A stretch of 64,000 bases of DNA from NCBI GenBank assembly GCA_023432225.1, contig JAEYUW010000024.1:146194-210193 (forward strand), in the 5' to 3' direction. Positions 49,232 through 59,500 of the stretch are shown piece after piece (the stretch's first letter is position 1; the number at the start of each line of letters is the position of its first letter). The notes under the pieces were generated by a model, which made no database searches, had not been told where the DNA came from, and saw only the letters and a program-made list of their open reading frames with translations. The position numbers were made by a program, and so were the translations under genes. Source of the DNA: Verrucomicrobiota bacterium (lineage in GTDB: Bacteria > Verrucomicrobiota > Verrucomicrobiia > Opitutales > Opitutaceae).

Positions 49232-51463
49232 ATGATTCAACGTGCTGCCATTCTGGCTGCGGTTGCCGTTTTGATGCCGGGAGCACTTTCCGGCCAGACC
49301 TCCGCCAACCCCACCTCTGCGCCGACTGCGAAGGAAGTCGTGGAGCTGTCGCCTTTTCAGGTGAGCGCGGACAACACCGAGGGCTACGTCGCCTCGGAGT
49401 CGCTGTCCGGCACGCGCATCCGTGCGCAAATCAAGGAACTGCCGTTCAACGTCAACGTGGTGACCTCGGAGTTCTTTCAGGATTTCGACAAAGTCGAACT
49501 GGAGGACGCGCTGGCCTTCACCAGCTCGATCAGCAGTAACGACATCACGCCCAGTGCGATCAATCTGCGTGGCTTCAACGCCTCCTCGCCCACGCGCAAC
49601 GGCATGAGTTTCTTCGGCCTGACCACGCGTTCAAACCTCGATCGCGTCGAAGTGATCAAGGGCCCTTACGCGGCGATCTACGGGAAGACTCTTCCCGGCG
49701 GCCTCGTGAACATCATCACGAAACGTCCGAGCTCGCGCGCGCAGCAAAGCCTCGGCCTCACGATGGGCTCGCTCGATTACTACCGCTCCGAACTTTCGCT
49801 CACCGGCCCAATCACGCAAAACAAGAAGCTGCTCTACCGTCTTGATCTTGGGCATAATGAAAAGAGTGGCACGCAGAACTTCACCAAGTCGCGCCGCTCC
49901 GAGTATTCGGCGGCCGTCTCGTATCAGTTCTCCGACAACACCACCGCGTTGCTCGAGCTGAGTCGCATGGACAACTATGCGAGCCGCCAGGCGCCGGTTG
50001 TCTACCTGCGCGATCCGGTGACCAATCAATACGTCGGCAAATTGACCGACATGTTTTATTTCAACCGCAGCGGTCCGGACGGCAAGGATCGCGTCCACCA
50101 AGATTGGTTGAACGACAACATCTACGGCTACGTCGACCACCGGTTTAATGATATCTTCTCGCTGCGCGTCTCCGGCGTCTGGTGGGAGCGCACCTCGCCG
50201 GCGTTGGCGCCCGGGGGCAACACGTTCGTCTACACCAACAGCCGCAACATCACCGCGCAAAACTGGAGCCTGTCCGACATCGCCCGCGACAACCTCCAGC
50301 TTCTCGCTGATCTGCTCGCCCAATACAAAACCGGCAACGTCGCGCACAAAACTCTCCTCTCACTCACGCGTTCCGAGGAAACCGAGTCCACGTGGACGCG
50401 CGGCATGAGCGCTGCGACGCTGGCCAACACCGCGCTCGTGAATCGCACGATCAATCTCGATAACCCGGTGTGGCTCTACCCGGCGTTCAACGACTTCAGC
50501 GCCTATTCCGTGCTCTCGCGTGATCGCACCCAGGTCACCACGACCGAAGCGCTCTTCATCAGCCAGCGTTCCGATTTCTTCGATTCGAAGCTGAAGCTTT
50601 TTGCCGGCGGCCGTTTCGACAAGATCGACAACGTCCTCACCGACCGACTCACCTCGCTCCGCGAGGAGACCTCCGCGGAGGCCTTCACGCCGCAGTTCGG
50701 TCTGAACTACACGCCCGTGAAGCCCGTGTCGGTCTACGCGAACGTCAGCGAATCCTATCTGCCACAATCGCAGGTGCGCTCCAACACGCAGGAACTCTAT
50801 CCGAACGAAGAGGGCCAAGGCGTGGAGTTTGGCGTCAAGACGACCTGGTTCGATGGCAAGCTGAACCTCGTGCTCGGGGTCTACGCGATCGAGCGCAATA
50901 ACGTGCTCCAGACCTTTTTCGACGAAGAGCTCGGGATGAACGTCACGAACGTCGAGGGACAGATCAAAACCGACGGCGTCGAACTCGACTTCAACTGGCA
51001 GGTCACGCCGGCCCTCCAGATCGTCGGCGGCTTCGGCTACATGGATAATCGCGTGACGAAAAACGATGAGAGCCCTTGGATTGTCGGTCAGCTCGTCGCC
51101 CGCGGTCCGTCGCCGCACAATTACGGCATGGCGATGGTGTATCGTTTCCAAAGCACGCGTTGGAAGGGCCTGTCGTTGCGCGCCGACTTTTCCGGCCAAG
51201 GCGAATCCCTCGGTGAATACGGCAGCGGTCCTTATGTGCGCAACGGAGTGACCTACGCCAACGACGGGCGCGTGAACATCAAGCAGCCCGGCTACACGCT
51301 CGTCAATGTGGGTGCGAGTTACTCCTGGCGCGGTCGCAACAGCCGTTGGCGGCACTCGGTCTCGTTCAACGTGAAGAATCTTTTCGACGAGCAGTATTCG
51401 CGCGGCAATTGGATCCCGGGCGATGGTCTGTCGACCAGCTTCACGTATTCCCTTAAGCGCTGA
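49232..51463 (+). CDS. TonB-dependent receptor (siderophore-receptor-like form)
   Basis: 743 residues from the ATG at 49232, which gives a signal peptide (about 1-21, GALSGQ). A VVELSPFQVSADN segment (TonB-box-like) leads into the plug (GTRIRAQIKELPFNVNVVTSEFFQDF ... AINLRGFNAS ... RVEVIKGPYAAIYGKTLPGGLVNIITKRP). The barrel ends LFDEQYSRGNWIPGDGLSTSFTYSLKR. By plug and length it resembles the FhuA/FpvA-like group. The operon, however, is clearly sugar-acid catabolism, so it likely transports an oligosaccharide or sugar-acid compound. It heads the operon, 21 nt before the sialidase-fold gene. Confidence 0.92.
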   Translation: MIQRAAILAAVAVLMPGALSGQTSANPTSAPTAKEVVELSPFQVSADNTEGYVASESLSGTRIRAQIKELPFNVNVVTSEFFQDFDKVELEDALAFTSSISSNDITPSAINLRGFNASSPTRNGMSFFGLTTRSNLDRVEVIKGPYAAIYGKTLPGGLVNIITKRPSSRAQQSLGLTMGSLDYYRSELSLTGPITQNKKLLYRLDLGHNEKSGTQNFTKSRRSEYSAAVSYQFSDNTTALLELSRMDNYASRQAPVVYLRDPVTNQYVGKLTDMFYFNRSGPDGKDRVHQDWLNDNIYGYVDHRFNDIFSLRVSGVWWERTSPALAPGGNTFVYTNSRNITAQNWSLSDIARDNLQLLADLLAQYKTGNVAHKTLLSLTRSEETESTWTRGMSAATLANTALVNRTINLDNPVWLYPAFNDFSAYSVLSRDRTQVTTTEALFISQRSDFFDSKLKLFAGGRFDKIDNVLTDRLTSLREETSAEAFTPQFGLNYTPVKPVSVYANVSESYLPQSQVRSNTQELYPNEEGQGVEFGVKTTWFDGKLNLVLGVYAIERNNVLQTFFDEELGMNVTNVEGQIKTDGVELDFNWQVTPALQIVGGFGYMDNRVTKNDESPWIVGQLVARGPSPHNYGMAMVYRFQSTRWKGLSLRADFSGQGESLGEYGSGPYVRNGVTYANDGRVNIKQPGYTLVNVGASYSWRGRNSRWRHSVSFNVKNLFDEQYSRGNWIPGDGLSTSFTYSLKR

Positions 51464-51484
51464 CGCGCCTACGTTCTCTGTCCC

Positions 51485-52708
51485 ATGAAACGCTTCAGTT
51501 TGTTGGCTCTGCTCGGTTCGGTGTTGTTGGTGCCCGCGCTGGCCGATCCCGCGTTGGCCCCGACGAAACTGAACGTTGAGCCCGGCCTGGCGTATGGCCC
51601 CGCGACGCGGCCGTTTCAAGGGATACCCGGCATTGCCCGCACGCCGGGCGGACGCTTGTGGGCCACGTGGTATGGCGGCGGCGGCGACGAGGGACCGGAT
51701 AATTATGTGATGCTCGCGAGCAGTGCGGACGACGGCCGCACGTGGTCGCCGGTGAGCGTGGTCGCCGATCCGGCGGGGCCGGTCCGCAATTACGATCCGG
51801 TCGTGTGGGTTGATCCGACCGGCCGGCTCTGGTGGTTCTACGCGCAATCCTACAAATGGTGGGACGGACGCGCAGGGGTATGGGCGGTCACGACGGAGAA
51901 TGGCGATGCCGCCCAACCTGTCTGGTCCGAGCCGCGGCGGCTGGCCGATGGCGTCATGATGAACAAGCCCACCGTTCTGAAAAATGGCGAATGGCTTTTC
52001 CCGATCGCGCTGTGGCAGGAGGAGCCGAAAAAGGATCTGCCGGTGACGGACCGTAAGGCCGTGCCGCCGGAACAAAACAAATGGCGGGCGGAAAATGTCG
52101 GCACGCATGTCTACGTGAGTCGCGATGAAGGTCGCACGCTGACGCGCCGCGGCACCGCTCGCTTTCCCGATCTCCAGTTCGACGAACACATGATCGTGGA
52201 ACTGCGCGACGGTCGCTTGTGGCTGTGGGCGCGCACGAAGACCGGCATTGGGGAGAGTTTTTCATCGGATGGCGGCGTCACTTGGACGCCGGGCAAGGAG
52301 TCGAAAATCCCCCACATCAACGCGCGCTTTTTCGTGCGCCGCCTGCGCTCGGGAAATCTGCTGCTGGTGAAGCACAACCCCACGCTCGACGTCGCCTGGC
52401 TCGCGCCGAAGGGAACCAAAGGCGCGGCCCAGCGCCGCTCGCATCTGACGGCATATGTTTCGACCGACGATGGCCAGACTTGGCGCGGCGGCTTGCTGCT
52501 CGACGAGCGTTTGTCGGTTTCCTACCCGGATGGCGACGAGGCTCCCGATGGACGCATCTTTGTGGTGCACGACTACAACCGGAAAACGGATCGAGCCATT
52601 TACCTCTCAGTCTTCACCGAGGCAGATGTCCTCGCGGGCAAACTCGTCGATCCTCGCTCGCGGTTGCGTGGCCTGATCAACCAAGCCACCGGGCCGGCCG
52701 CCCCCTGA
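51485..52708 (+). CDS. Exported sialidase-fold (BNR/Asp-box) protein
   Basis: 407 residues with a signal peptide (about 1-20). Asp boxes S-x-D-x-G-x-T-W are visible as SSADDGRTW, SSDGGVTW and STDDGQTW, with a degenerate SRDEGRTL. They indicate a six-bladed sialidase-type propeller. Family members act on sialic acids or uronic acids, or only bind glycans. The operon continues with KDPG aldolase and KDG kinase and contains no sialic-acid enzymes, so I favour a uronate-containing substrate. Catalytic residues of true sialidases (the Arg triad) cannot be confirmed by eye. Confidence 0.8.
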   Translation: MKRFSLLALLGSVLLVPALADPALAPTKLNVEPGLAYGPATRPFQGIPGIARTPGGRLWATWYGGGGDEGPDNYVMLASSADDGRTWSPVSVVADPAGPVRNYDPVVWVDPTGRLWWFYAQSYKWWDGRAGVWAVTTENGDAAQPVWSEPRRLADGVMMNKPTVLKNGEWLFPIALWQEEPKKDLPVTDRKAVPPEQNKWRAENVGTHVYVSRDEGRTLTRRGTARFPDLQFDEHMIVELRDGRLWLWARTKTGIGESFSSDGGVTWTPGKESKIPHINARFFVRRLRSGNLLLVKHNPTLDVAWLAPKGTKGAAQRRSHLTAYVSTDDGQTWRGGLLLDERLSVSYPDGDEAPDGRIFVVHDYNRKTDRAIYLSVFTEADVLAGKLVDPRSRLRGLINQATGPAAP

Positions 52709-52725
52709 TCTTTGCGCTTGATGCC

Positions 52726-53388
52726 ATGAATACGGCCACCGCTTCCGTTCCACTGCCGCTGGCCCCCTTGGTGGGGAAGCTGCGCGTCGCCCGCGTGATG
52801 GCAGTCGTGACGCTCGAGCAAGTGGCGGACGTGACGCCGCTGGTGGCGGCGTTGCGAGCGGGTGGTGTGCGCGCCGCGGAAGTCGCGTTGCGCACGCCAC
52901 CCGCACTCGAGGCTTTGCGGCTGATGCGGGCGATCGCGCCGGATTTTTTGTTGGGCGCGGGCACCGTGCTCACACCCGCGCAAGCCGAGGCGGCCCAGGC
53001 GGCCGGGGCGGACTTTGCGTTGGCTCCCGGGCTCGATGCGGCGACCGTTCGCCACTGCGCGCAGCTGGGGTTTCCGATCGTGCCGGGCGTAGCGACAGCC
53101 ACCGACATTCAAGCGGCGTGGGCCCTCGGGTGTGGTTGCCAGAAATTCTTCCCGGCTGAAGCGCTGGGTGGCGCCGCGGGTTTGCGGATGCTGGTCGCGC
53201 CCTTTGCGCATTTGCCGCTGAGCTTCCTCCCGCTCGGAGGAATCGATGAGACGCGGTTGCCGGCTTATCTGGCCATGACGGCGGTGGCCGCGGTCGGTGG
53301 TTCGTGGATCGCGCCGACCGAACTGATCCGCCGACAAGAGTGGGCGGAGATCGAGCGGCGAGCGAGAACAGCCACAAAATTTTCATGA
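52726..53388 (+). CDS. eda: 2-keto-3-deoxy-6-phosphogluconate (KDPG) aldolase
   Basis: 220 residues, TIM-barrel class I aldolase. The catalytic glutamate is E52 (AAEVALRTP), the GAGTVL motif is at 77-82, and the Schiff-base lysine is K140 in CQKFFPAEALGG. It cleaves KDPG to pyruvate and glyceraldehyde 3-phosphate in the cytoplasm. The ATG at 52726 is 17 nt after the sialidase-fold gene. Its stop overlaps the start of the kinase gene (ATGATG at 53385-53390), and the kinase makes its substrate, so the pair is functionally and translationally linked. KHG cleavage is also possible in this family. Confidence 0.93.
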   Translation: MNTATASVPLPLAPLVGKLRVARVMAVVTLEQVADVTPLVAALRAGGVRAAEVALRTPPALEALRLMRAIAPDFLLGAGTVLTPAQAEAAQAAGADFALAPGLDAATVRHCAQLGFPIVPGVATATDIQAAWALGCGCQKFFPAEALGGAAGLRMLVAPFAHLPLSFLPLGGIDETRLPAYLAMTAVAAVGGSWIAPTELIRRQEWAEIERRARTATKFS

Positions 53389-54461
53389 TGAAACCAGTTT
53401 TCTGCTTTGGGGAGATCATGGCGCGACTCGCACCGCCGGGGCACCTTCGCTTCCGGCAGGCGATGCCGGGCACGTTGGAAATCACCTTTGCCGGTGCGGA
53501 GGTGAACACGGCGGTGGCTATTGCGGCGCTGGGCGGCGAAGCCGAGGTCATCACGGCGTTTCCAGATAATGAAATTTCTGACGCCGCGCTGGCCGCGGTG
53601 CGCGCGGCCGGAGTGGGCGTTAAGAATGTGCTCGTGCGCCCGGTGGGACGCTTCGGTTTATTCTTCATGGAAACCGGCGCCAACCAGCGCGCCGGCATGG
53701 TGCTCTATGATCGCGAGAACTCGACGTTCAGCCTGACGGCGGCCTCAGCCTATCCGTGGACAGAAATCATGCGCGCTGCCGGATGGTTGCACACGAGTGG
53801 AATCGCGGCCGGCATCACGCGGGCGGCGGCGGAAGCGACGCTGGCGGGGTTGCGCGCCGCCGAGGCCGCCGGAGTGACGGTCTCATGTGATTTGAACTTC
53901 CGCCGCAAGCTCTGGCGATGGGATGAATCGCTCGCGCCGGAGGAGCTGGCGCGCCGCACGCTGCGGACGATGCTGCCGCTGGTGGATGTGGTGATCGGCA
54001 ACCCGTCCGACCTTTCGGCCACGGTGGATTTGCCGGTGGAGAAGAGACCGACGCCGAGCGGGCTGGCGAAACTGGCCCGGACTTTGGCGGCGGAGTTCCC
54101 GCGCGTGCGCTGGGTGGCAATTACGTTGCGAGAGGGCGTGTCTGCGACGCACAACCGCTGGGGCGCGATGCTGTATGATGTGCAGCGAAAGAAATCCCAT
54201 TTCTCGCCGCTGAAAAACGGCCGTTACCATCCGCACGAGATTGTCAGCATCGTCGATCGCGTTGGCACAGGCGATGTGTTTGCCGGTGCGCTGATCCACG
54301 CGCTGCGCACGCCCGAACTGGCGAGCCCGGCCAAGGCGTTGTCGTTTGCGCTCGCGGCGTCGTGCCTCGCGCATTCCACGAAAGGGGACTTTTGCGTTTG
54401 CCGCCGGAGCGAGGTCGAGGCGCTGATGGCGGGCGGCAATGGCGGCATGGTGGCGCGTTAG
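53385..54461 (+). CDS. kdgK: 2-keto-3-deoxygluconate kinase (PfkB family)
   Basis: 358 residues. The PfkB fold shows substrate-side motif FAGAEVNTAVAIAALGG (36-51), FGLFFMETGANQRAG and the C-terminal anion-hole motif DRVGTGDVFAGA (291-302), with D297 as catalytic base. It phosphorylates 2-keto-3-deoxygluconate to KDPG, the substrate of the aldolase encoded just upstream. The start codon overlaps the aldolase stop by 4 nt. Together the pair forms the last two steps of hexuronate catabolism (as in the galacturonate and glucuronate isomerase route). The earlier enzymes are not in this window. Confidence 0.92.
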   Translation: MMKPVFCFGEIMARLAPPGHLRFRQAMPGTLEITFAGAEVNTAVAIAALGGEAEVITAFPDNEISDAALAAVRAAGVGVKNVLVRPVGRFGLFFMETGANQRAGMVLYDRENSTFSLTAASAYPWTEIMRAAGWLHTSGIAAGITRAAAEATLAGLRAAEAAGVTVSCDLNFRRKLWRWDESLAPEELARRTLRTMLPLVDVVIGNPSDLSATVDLPVEKRPTPSGLAKLARTLAAEFPRVRWVAITLREGVSATHNRWGAMLYDVQRKKSHFSPLKNGRYHPHEIVSIVDRVGTGDVFAGALIHALRTPELASPAKALSFALAASCLAHSTKGDFCVCRRSEVEALMAGGNGGMVAR

Positions 54462-54490
54462 GTCGGCCCACCGCCCTTAATCCTTCACTC

Positions 54491-55744
54491 ATGAAATATC
54501 GTTACCGGGTGCTTGGCGCCTGTTCCCTGCTCGCGATCATCACCTACGTCGACCGCGTTTGCATTTCCGTCGCGGGCGCGGAAATCCAGCGGGACTTGGG
54601 ACTGAGCCTGCAGCAGTGGGGATGGGTGCTAGGCGCCTTCGTGCTGGCCTACGGCTTGTTCGAAGTGCCCGTCGGGGCAATGGGCGATCGGGTGGGACCA
54701 CGTAAGGTGATCACTCGAATCGTCGTTTGGTGGTCAGCGTTCACGGCGCTCACGGGTGCAGCGCAGGGCTTCCGCCAGCTGTTGATCGTGCGGTTCCTGT
54801 TCGGCATGGGCGAGGCGGGAGCCTACCCCAATATCTCCGTCGTCATTGCGCGCTGGTTTCCGGTGCTTGAACGCGCCCGTGCGCAAAGCGTGGTGTGGAT
54901 GGCGAGTCGCCTGGGCGGAGCGCTCTCGCCGATTCTGGTTATCCCGATTCAACAGGCTTTCGGCTGGCGTGTGAGCTTCTTTATTTTTGGCGCCATCGGC
55001 GCTGTTTGGGCCGTGGTTTGGTTCTGGCGGTTCCGCGATCACCCGGCGCAAAATCCTCGCGTATCCGACGCAGAGAAAATCGAGATTGGCGGAGATGCGA
55101 AAAGCGCGACGGTGTCGCCGACGCCGTGGAAGCATCTGTTTTCCCAGCCAAACTTGTGGTGGATCATGTTGATGTATCACGCGAACGCGTGGTGCGGCTT
55201 CTTTTATCTGACCTGGCTGCCCATTTTTCTCGTGAACGGTCGGGGATATAACGCCCAGGAGTTGCTCGCCTACTCGTGGCTGCCGTTCGTGTTCGGTGCG
55301 GTTGCCAATTTGCTCGGAGGAATCGCGAGTGACACCCTGGTGAAGCGCATCGGCCTGAAATGGGGGCGCCGTTGGCTGGGCTTCGGCGGATTGGGCGCGG
55401 CGGCGGTGCTGCTGGCCGCAACGATCTTCATCGAATCGAAGGTGCTGACCGTGCTGTGCCTCGCGCTCGCGTATGGCTGTTCAGATTTCGCACTGCCCGT
55501 CGCGTGGGCGGTGTGCCTCGATGTGGGCCAGAAGCACGCGGGCGTGGTGACCGGTGCGATGAACATGGCCGGGCAGGTCGGTTCGTTTCTTACGACGGTA
55601 TTGTTTGGTTACCTGGTCGTGGCGTTTGGCAGCTACAACGCACCGCTCGTCCCGATTGCTGTCATGTCGCTCGTCGGTGCCGTCGCTTGGCTCAATATCG
55701 ATGCCACAAAATCGGTCGTCCCGACGGAGCAAGCGCCGGCATAA
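54491..55744 (+). CDS. MFS transporter, ACS (hexuronate/glucarate) family
   Basis: 417 residues with twelve hydrophobic helices. The N-terminus has LLAIITYVDRVCISVAGAEIQRDLGL and the loop after helix 2 has GAMGDRVGPRKVITR, both typical of the ACS family of sugar-acid permeases; MGEAGAYPNISVVIARWFP is a further family signature. It should import hexuronate or a similar sugar acid that feeds the KDG route encoded beside it. Last gene of the operon, 29 nt after the kinase. It converges with the tmRNA gene across 47 nt. Confidence 0.9.
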   Translation: MKYRYRVLGACSLLAIITYVDRVCISVAGAEIQRDLGLSLQQWGWVLGAFVLAYGLFEVPVGAMGDRVGPRKVITRIVVWWSAFTALTGAAQGFRQLLIVRFLFGMGEAGAYPNISVVIARWFPVLERARAQSVVWMASRLGGALSPILVIPIQQAFGWRVSFFIFGAIGAVWAVVWFWRFRDHPAQNPRVSDAEKIEIGGDAKSATVSPTPWKHLFSQPNLWWIMLMYHANAWCGFFYLTWLPIFLVNGRGYNAQELLAYSWLPFVFGAVANLLGGIASDTLVKRIGLKWGRRWLGFGGLGAAAVLLAATIFIESKVLTVLCLALAYGCSDFALPVAWAVCLDVGQKHAGVVTGAMNMAGQVGSFLTTVLFGYLVVAFGSYNAPLVPIAVMSLVGAVAWLNIDATKSVVPTEQAPA

Positions 55745-55791
55745 CCGGTGCAGGTTTTGCCGATAACGAGTTAGCTCACGCTAGTGAGAAA

Positions 55792-56145
55792 TGGTGGAGG
55801 TGAGGGGAGTTGAACCCCTGTGCCCCGGGCCTTCGCGCGCCGCATCTACCGGTGTAGGGTCAGATTTGAATCTCGCCTCAGGCGCGCGTTGACCCGCGCT
55901 CGTCCCTTGGCCAGCCGTGGGTCGAAGATACGGCGGGTCCGTCACGACGGCCAAACCCGCTATTCCTGCTGTCGACGTTCCTATCCCTTAGCAGGAGTCA
56001 GAGTAGGAACGAGGCGGCCTTAGGCCGCCAGGGGCATTTCTTCGTAGGTGCCGTTTGTTTGTTTCGAAGGGAGATTTGCGAGAGGCCTTCGGCTCTCGAC
56101 CGGCAGCTGCGCACTCCAACCAAGGGTCGAATCCGGAACACCCCC
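55792..56145 (-). ncRNA. ssrA: Transfer-messenger RNA (tmRNA), one-piece
   Basis: On the minus strand the RNA begins GGGGGTGTTCCGGATTCGAC (5' end at 56145) and ends with the T-arm GGGTTCAACTCCC and CCA (3' end at 55792). The acceptor stem pairs GGGGGTG with CACCTCC with one G-U. The tag-coding part near 56055-56020 reads NGTYEEMPLAA then TAA, so the degradation tag is probably ANGTYEEMPLAA, although the exact resume codon is uncertain. Length is about 354 nt. The molecule rescues stalled ribosomes with SmpB, which is not encoded here. It converges on the MFS gene. Confidence 0.94.
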
Positions 56146-56591
56146 AAAAATTGGGAATGACGGGCGACACAGCGGATGCGCCGTCAAAGAACAGAATCGA
56201 TTACCGAATCACACTCGCAGCGAAACGCAAGCGGTGGCTCGGCTTGGTTTCCGAACGATTTCGGCCGGGCAATGCGTGAGACGTCCGTGCACCCCTGCGC
56301 CCGCGAGTTCGGGTCGGAGCGGAACTGCGGCAGTCACGCTGGAGCGCCGGTCGGTCGTTGCGCCGAAGTGTCGTCGGCGCCAAGCCAACACGGGCAGCTC
56401 GATCAAGCGCGAGATGAGTGCACCGACCGCGATGGTGCCGTCTACGTGAGCGAGCGTGCAAACCGCGGCGATGGTCGATTAATGGGCCTGACGGCTCTGC
56501 CATCGAGGAATTGATCTTCACCGTGCATGCCGCAAGGATGGCTCTGGAACGGCGCCCCAGCGGCGGAGCACCTGCCGGCCGTTCCACCGGG
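56146..56591. other. 446-bp interval between tmRNA and sensor kinase, no gene recognised
   Basis: It contains the tmRNA promoter side and the region upstream of the kinase. Open frames are present on both strands but none has a recognisable product. A less GC-rich stretch lies next to the tmRNA 5' end (about 56146-56230). The kinase start is uncertain here, with candidate ATGs at 56538 and 56592. Confidence 0.4.
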
Positions 56592-59500
56592 ATGGACCCC
56601 AACTTGAATTCGCCCCCGTTGCGCGTGCCGGATCGCGGCGCCCGCGTCGCCATGCTGAGCGCGAATATCACGGCGTGCCTTCTGGCGGTTGCGGGGATGG
56701 CAGGCCTGGCGACGGGATCGGCCGTGATGAGCCGCCACGGCTATTTCGAGCAAGTGACGCCGGCGGGGTTGCTTTTGATTTTGGCGTTGGGGTTTCTGTT
56801 GGAGTGCACCCGGCGCTGGGGCGAGCGGAGCGGGCCGCGCCGCACCTTGTTCGTCGCCACGTTCGTCGTGCTGGCGCTGTTGGGACTCACGATGGTGAAC
56901 CATCTGCTGGGCTTTGAGAGCATCTGGCGCTGGCCGGCGCCCCTGGCGAGTGCCACGGGTCGACCGATGGCGGCGCCGGTGGAGATGGCGCTGCCGATGC
57001 TGGTGGCTGGCTTGAGCGCGGCCGGGGCGCTCGCCCTGTTGCTCCTGCGTCGCTCGCGCCGTCGCCCGGCCTTGGGGCTGGCGCTGCTGGGCTTCGGGTG
57101 CAGCGCGGGCAGTTTCATCGGCGGTTTGGCCGGGGCCGATCTGGTGTTCGGAAACACGCTGCGCTTCGGTGCGCCGCTGACGGCTGTGGGCATGGCTGCC
57201 GTGTGCTTCGCGATCGCGACCGGCTGTGGTCTGCGCGAGTTTGGGCTTTGGGTGCTGCTGGGCGCAGCGACGGATCCGAATTGGTCGGAAGAGCAGCGCC
57301 TCCGTCAGACGCGCGTGCTGTGGGTGGCCAGTGTCGTCCTCGCGGCATCCTTGGTGCTGACGGCGGTGTTTGTGCGCGCGCAGGTGCGCGAGACGGAGAA
57401 ATCGGTCGGCGAGACGATCGCGGGCGTCGTGGCACTGAAAGCGCAGGAGTTCGCGCATTGGCAGCGGGAGCGAGAGGGCGATCTGCGCATTCTGCAGCAG
57501 CAGCCGGCGCTCCATGCACTGCTGCGGGGAGCGGATGCAAGCGCAGCTGTTCGCACGCTCCTGGGGGTGGTGCAGCGCAGCTACGGCTATGACGCCGTGG
57601 TCGTTTTTGATGCCCGTTTTTCGCCGTTGGTGAGCACTTCGGCGGACGTGCCAGTCGAGTTCTGGGCCACCCGCTGGACGGAACTGCGAGCGACGGCGAC
57701 GCGAGAGGTCGTGCGACAGTTCGTGCATGAGCCGCGACGCGGATTGTGCCTGGATTTCCTGGGCTTGGTGCGTGACGAGGCGGGGCTCGTGATCGGCGCG
57801 GTGCTCACACGCCATGAGGCCGGTCAGGGTCTGCTGGCCGATCTGCAACGCTGGCCGGTGAGTTCGGGGAGCGCGGAGGTTCTGCTCGCGCAGATCGACG
57901 GGAATCGCGTGAGGATTTTGACCGAACCACGTCACCGTCGAGGCACGGCTTTTCGGCGCGAGGTGCCGATTACGCCCGATTCGGAGATCGTCGGTGTGCG
58001 CGGATTGTTCGAGCCGTCCGGAACCGTTTTGCGCGGCTTGGATGTGCGGGGCGTGCCGGTAATTGCGGTGACGCAGCGGGTGCCGGATTCAGACTTGGTT
58101 TTCTCCGCCAAAATGGATCGCGCCGAGGCCCTGTTGCACGCCCGCGACCAACTCCTGCAAGCGGGGTTGGTGGTGATCGTCGGTTTGGGGCTGGCGGGCA
58201 CGAGTGTGCGCTCGTTGTGGCGGCAACGTCAGCGCAGCCTGCTCGCGCGGGCGCAGGAGGCGGAGACATCGCGCCAGGAGCTGGCTGAGCGCCTCGGCGT
58301 CTTCATGCGGCAGGCGAATGACGCGATCCTGCTGTTCGATCCCGAGCGGCGCATCGTCGAGGCGAATCCGCGTGCGCTGCAGCTCTACGGCTATTCCCTG
58401 TCCGAGCTGTTGCAGCTGCGGGCGCCGGATCTGCGAGTGGCGGCGGATCGGGCGCACGTGGAACGGAACTTCGTGGACGCCCTGCGCGATGGTTTGATTT
58501 TTCAAACCGTGCATCAGCGCAAAAACGGCGAAGCCTTTCCGGTGGAGGTCAGCGCGCGGGCGGTGCAACTGGGCAACCGGCAGTTCATGCTTTCGATCAT
58601 CCGCGACATCAGCGAGCGGCAGGCGCATGAGCGGGAGATCGAGCGCCTCAATCGACTCTACTTGCTCACGAGCCGCATCCTCGAAGTGATCGTGCACAGC
58701 CACACCCGCGAGGATTTGTTCCGCGAGGTTTGCGCGTTGTTGGTGCAGTTGGGCCGGACCCGGTTGGCCTGGGTGGGCCTGCACGTTCCCGAAACGGCGA
58801 CCATCAAACCGGTGGCGCTCTGCGGACAAGACGGGGCGACAGACTACGTCACGGATCTGCACATCGCCACTGCCGCCACGGTCGCGGAGGGACGTGGCCC
58901 CACTGGCACGGCTTTTCGCCAAGGGCGGACGTTGCTGTGCAATGATATCGTCAATGATCCGATCATGCGGCCCTGGCGCGATCGGGCGGTGGCGCATGGC
59001 ATGCATTCGGCCATCGCCCTGCCGTTGCGCTGCGAGGGCGAATGCGTGGGCGTGCTTTCGGTTTACTCCGCGGAGAAGAATTTCTTCAGTCCGAAGCAGG
59101 TCGAATTGCTGGAGCGCGCGGTGGAGAACGTCTCCTTCGCGCTGGCGGTTTTCGCGCGCGACGAGCGGCGCCGCGCCGCGGAGGGCGAACTGCGGAAGCT
59201 TTCGCTCGCGGTGGAGCAGAATCCCTGCTCGATCGTCATCACCGATCTGGACGGCGCGATCGAATACGTGAACGCGCATTTCACGCGCGTCACCGGCTAC
59301 ACACTCGACGAGGTGCGCGGTCGAAACCCGCGCATCCTCAAATCCGATCTCACTCCGCCGCAGACCTACGTCGACATGTGGGACGCGGTCACGCACGGGC
59401 GGCCCTGGCGCGGCGAGCTGACCAATCGCAAGAAGGACGGCTCTCTCCACACGGAGATGATCATCATCACCGCCGTGACCGATGCCGCCGGGCGGCCAAC

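Noticed and set aside
43054..54461. A sialic acid catabolic system (NanA-like lyase plus sialidase)
   Set aside because: The two genes are in different operons, no NanE, NanK or NagB-type genes are present, and the sialidase-fold gene sits with KDPG aldolase and KDG kinase, which indicates uronate use.
55775..55788. CTCAC/GTGAG stem between MFS gene and tmRNA as a terminator
   Set aside because: Only 5 bp with a 4-nt loop and no T-run; too weak to call.
55792..56145. tmRNA as integration site of a genomic island
   Set aside because: No integrase, no direct repeat of the tmRNA 3' end and no island-like genes on either side.
56048..56449. Plus-strand open frame across the tmRNA upstream region
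   Set aside because: It overlaps the tmRNA gene and shows no recognisable protein sequence.
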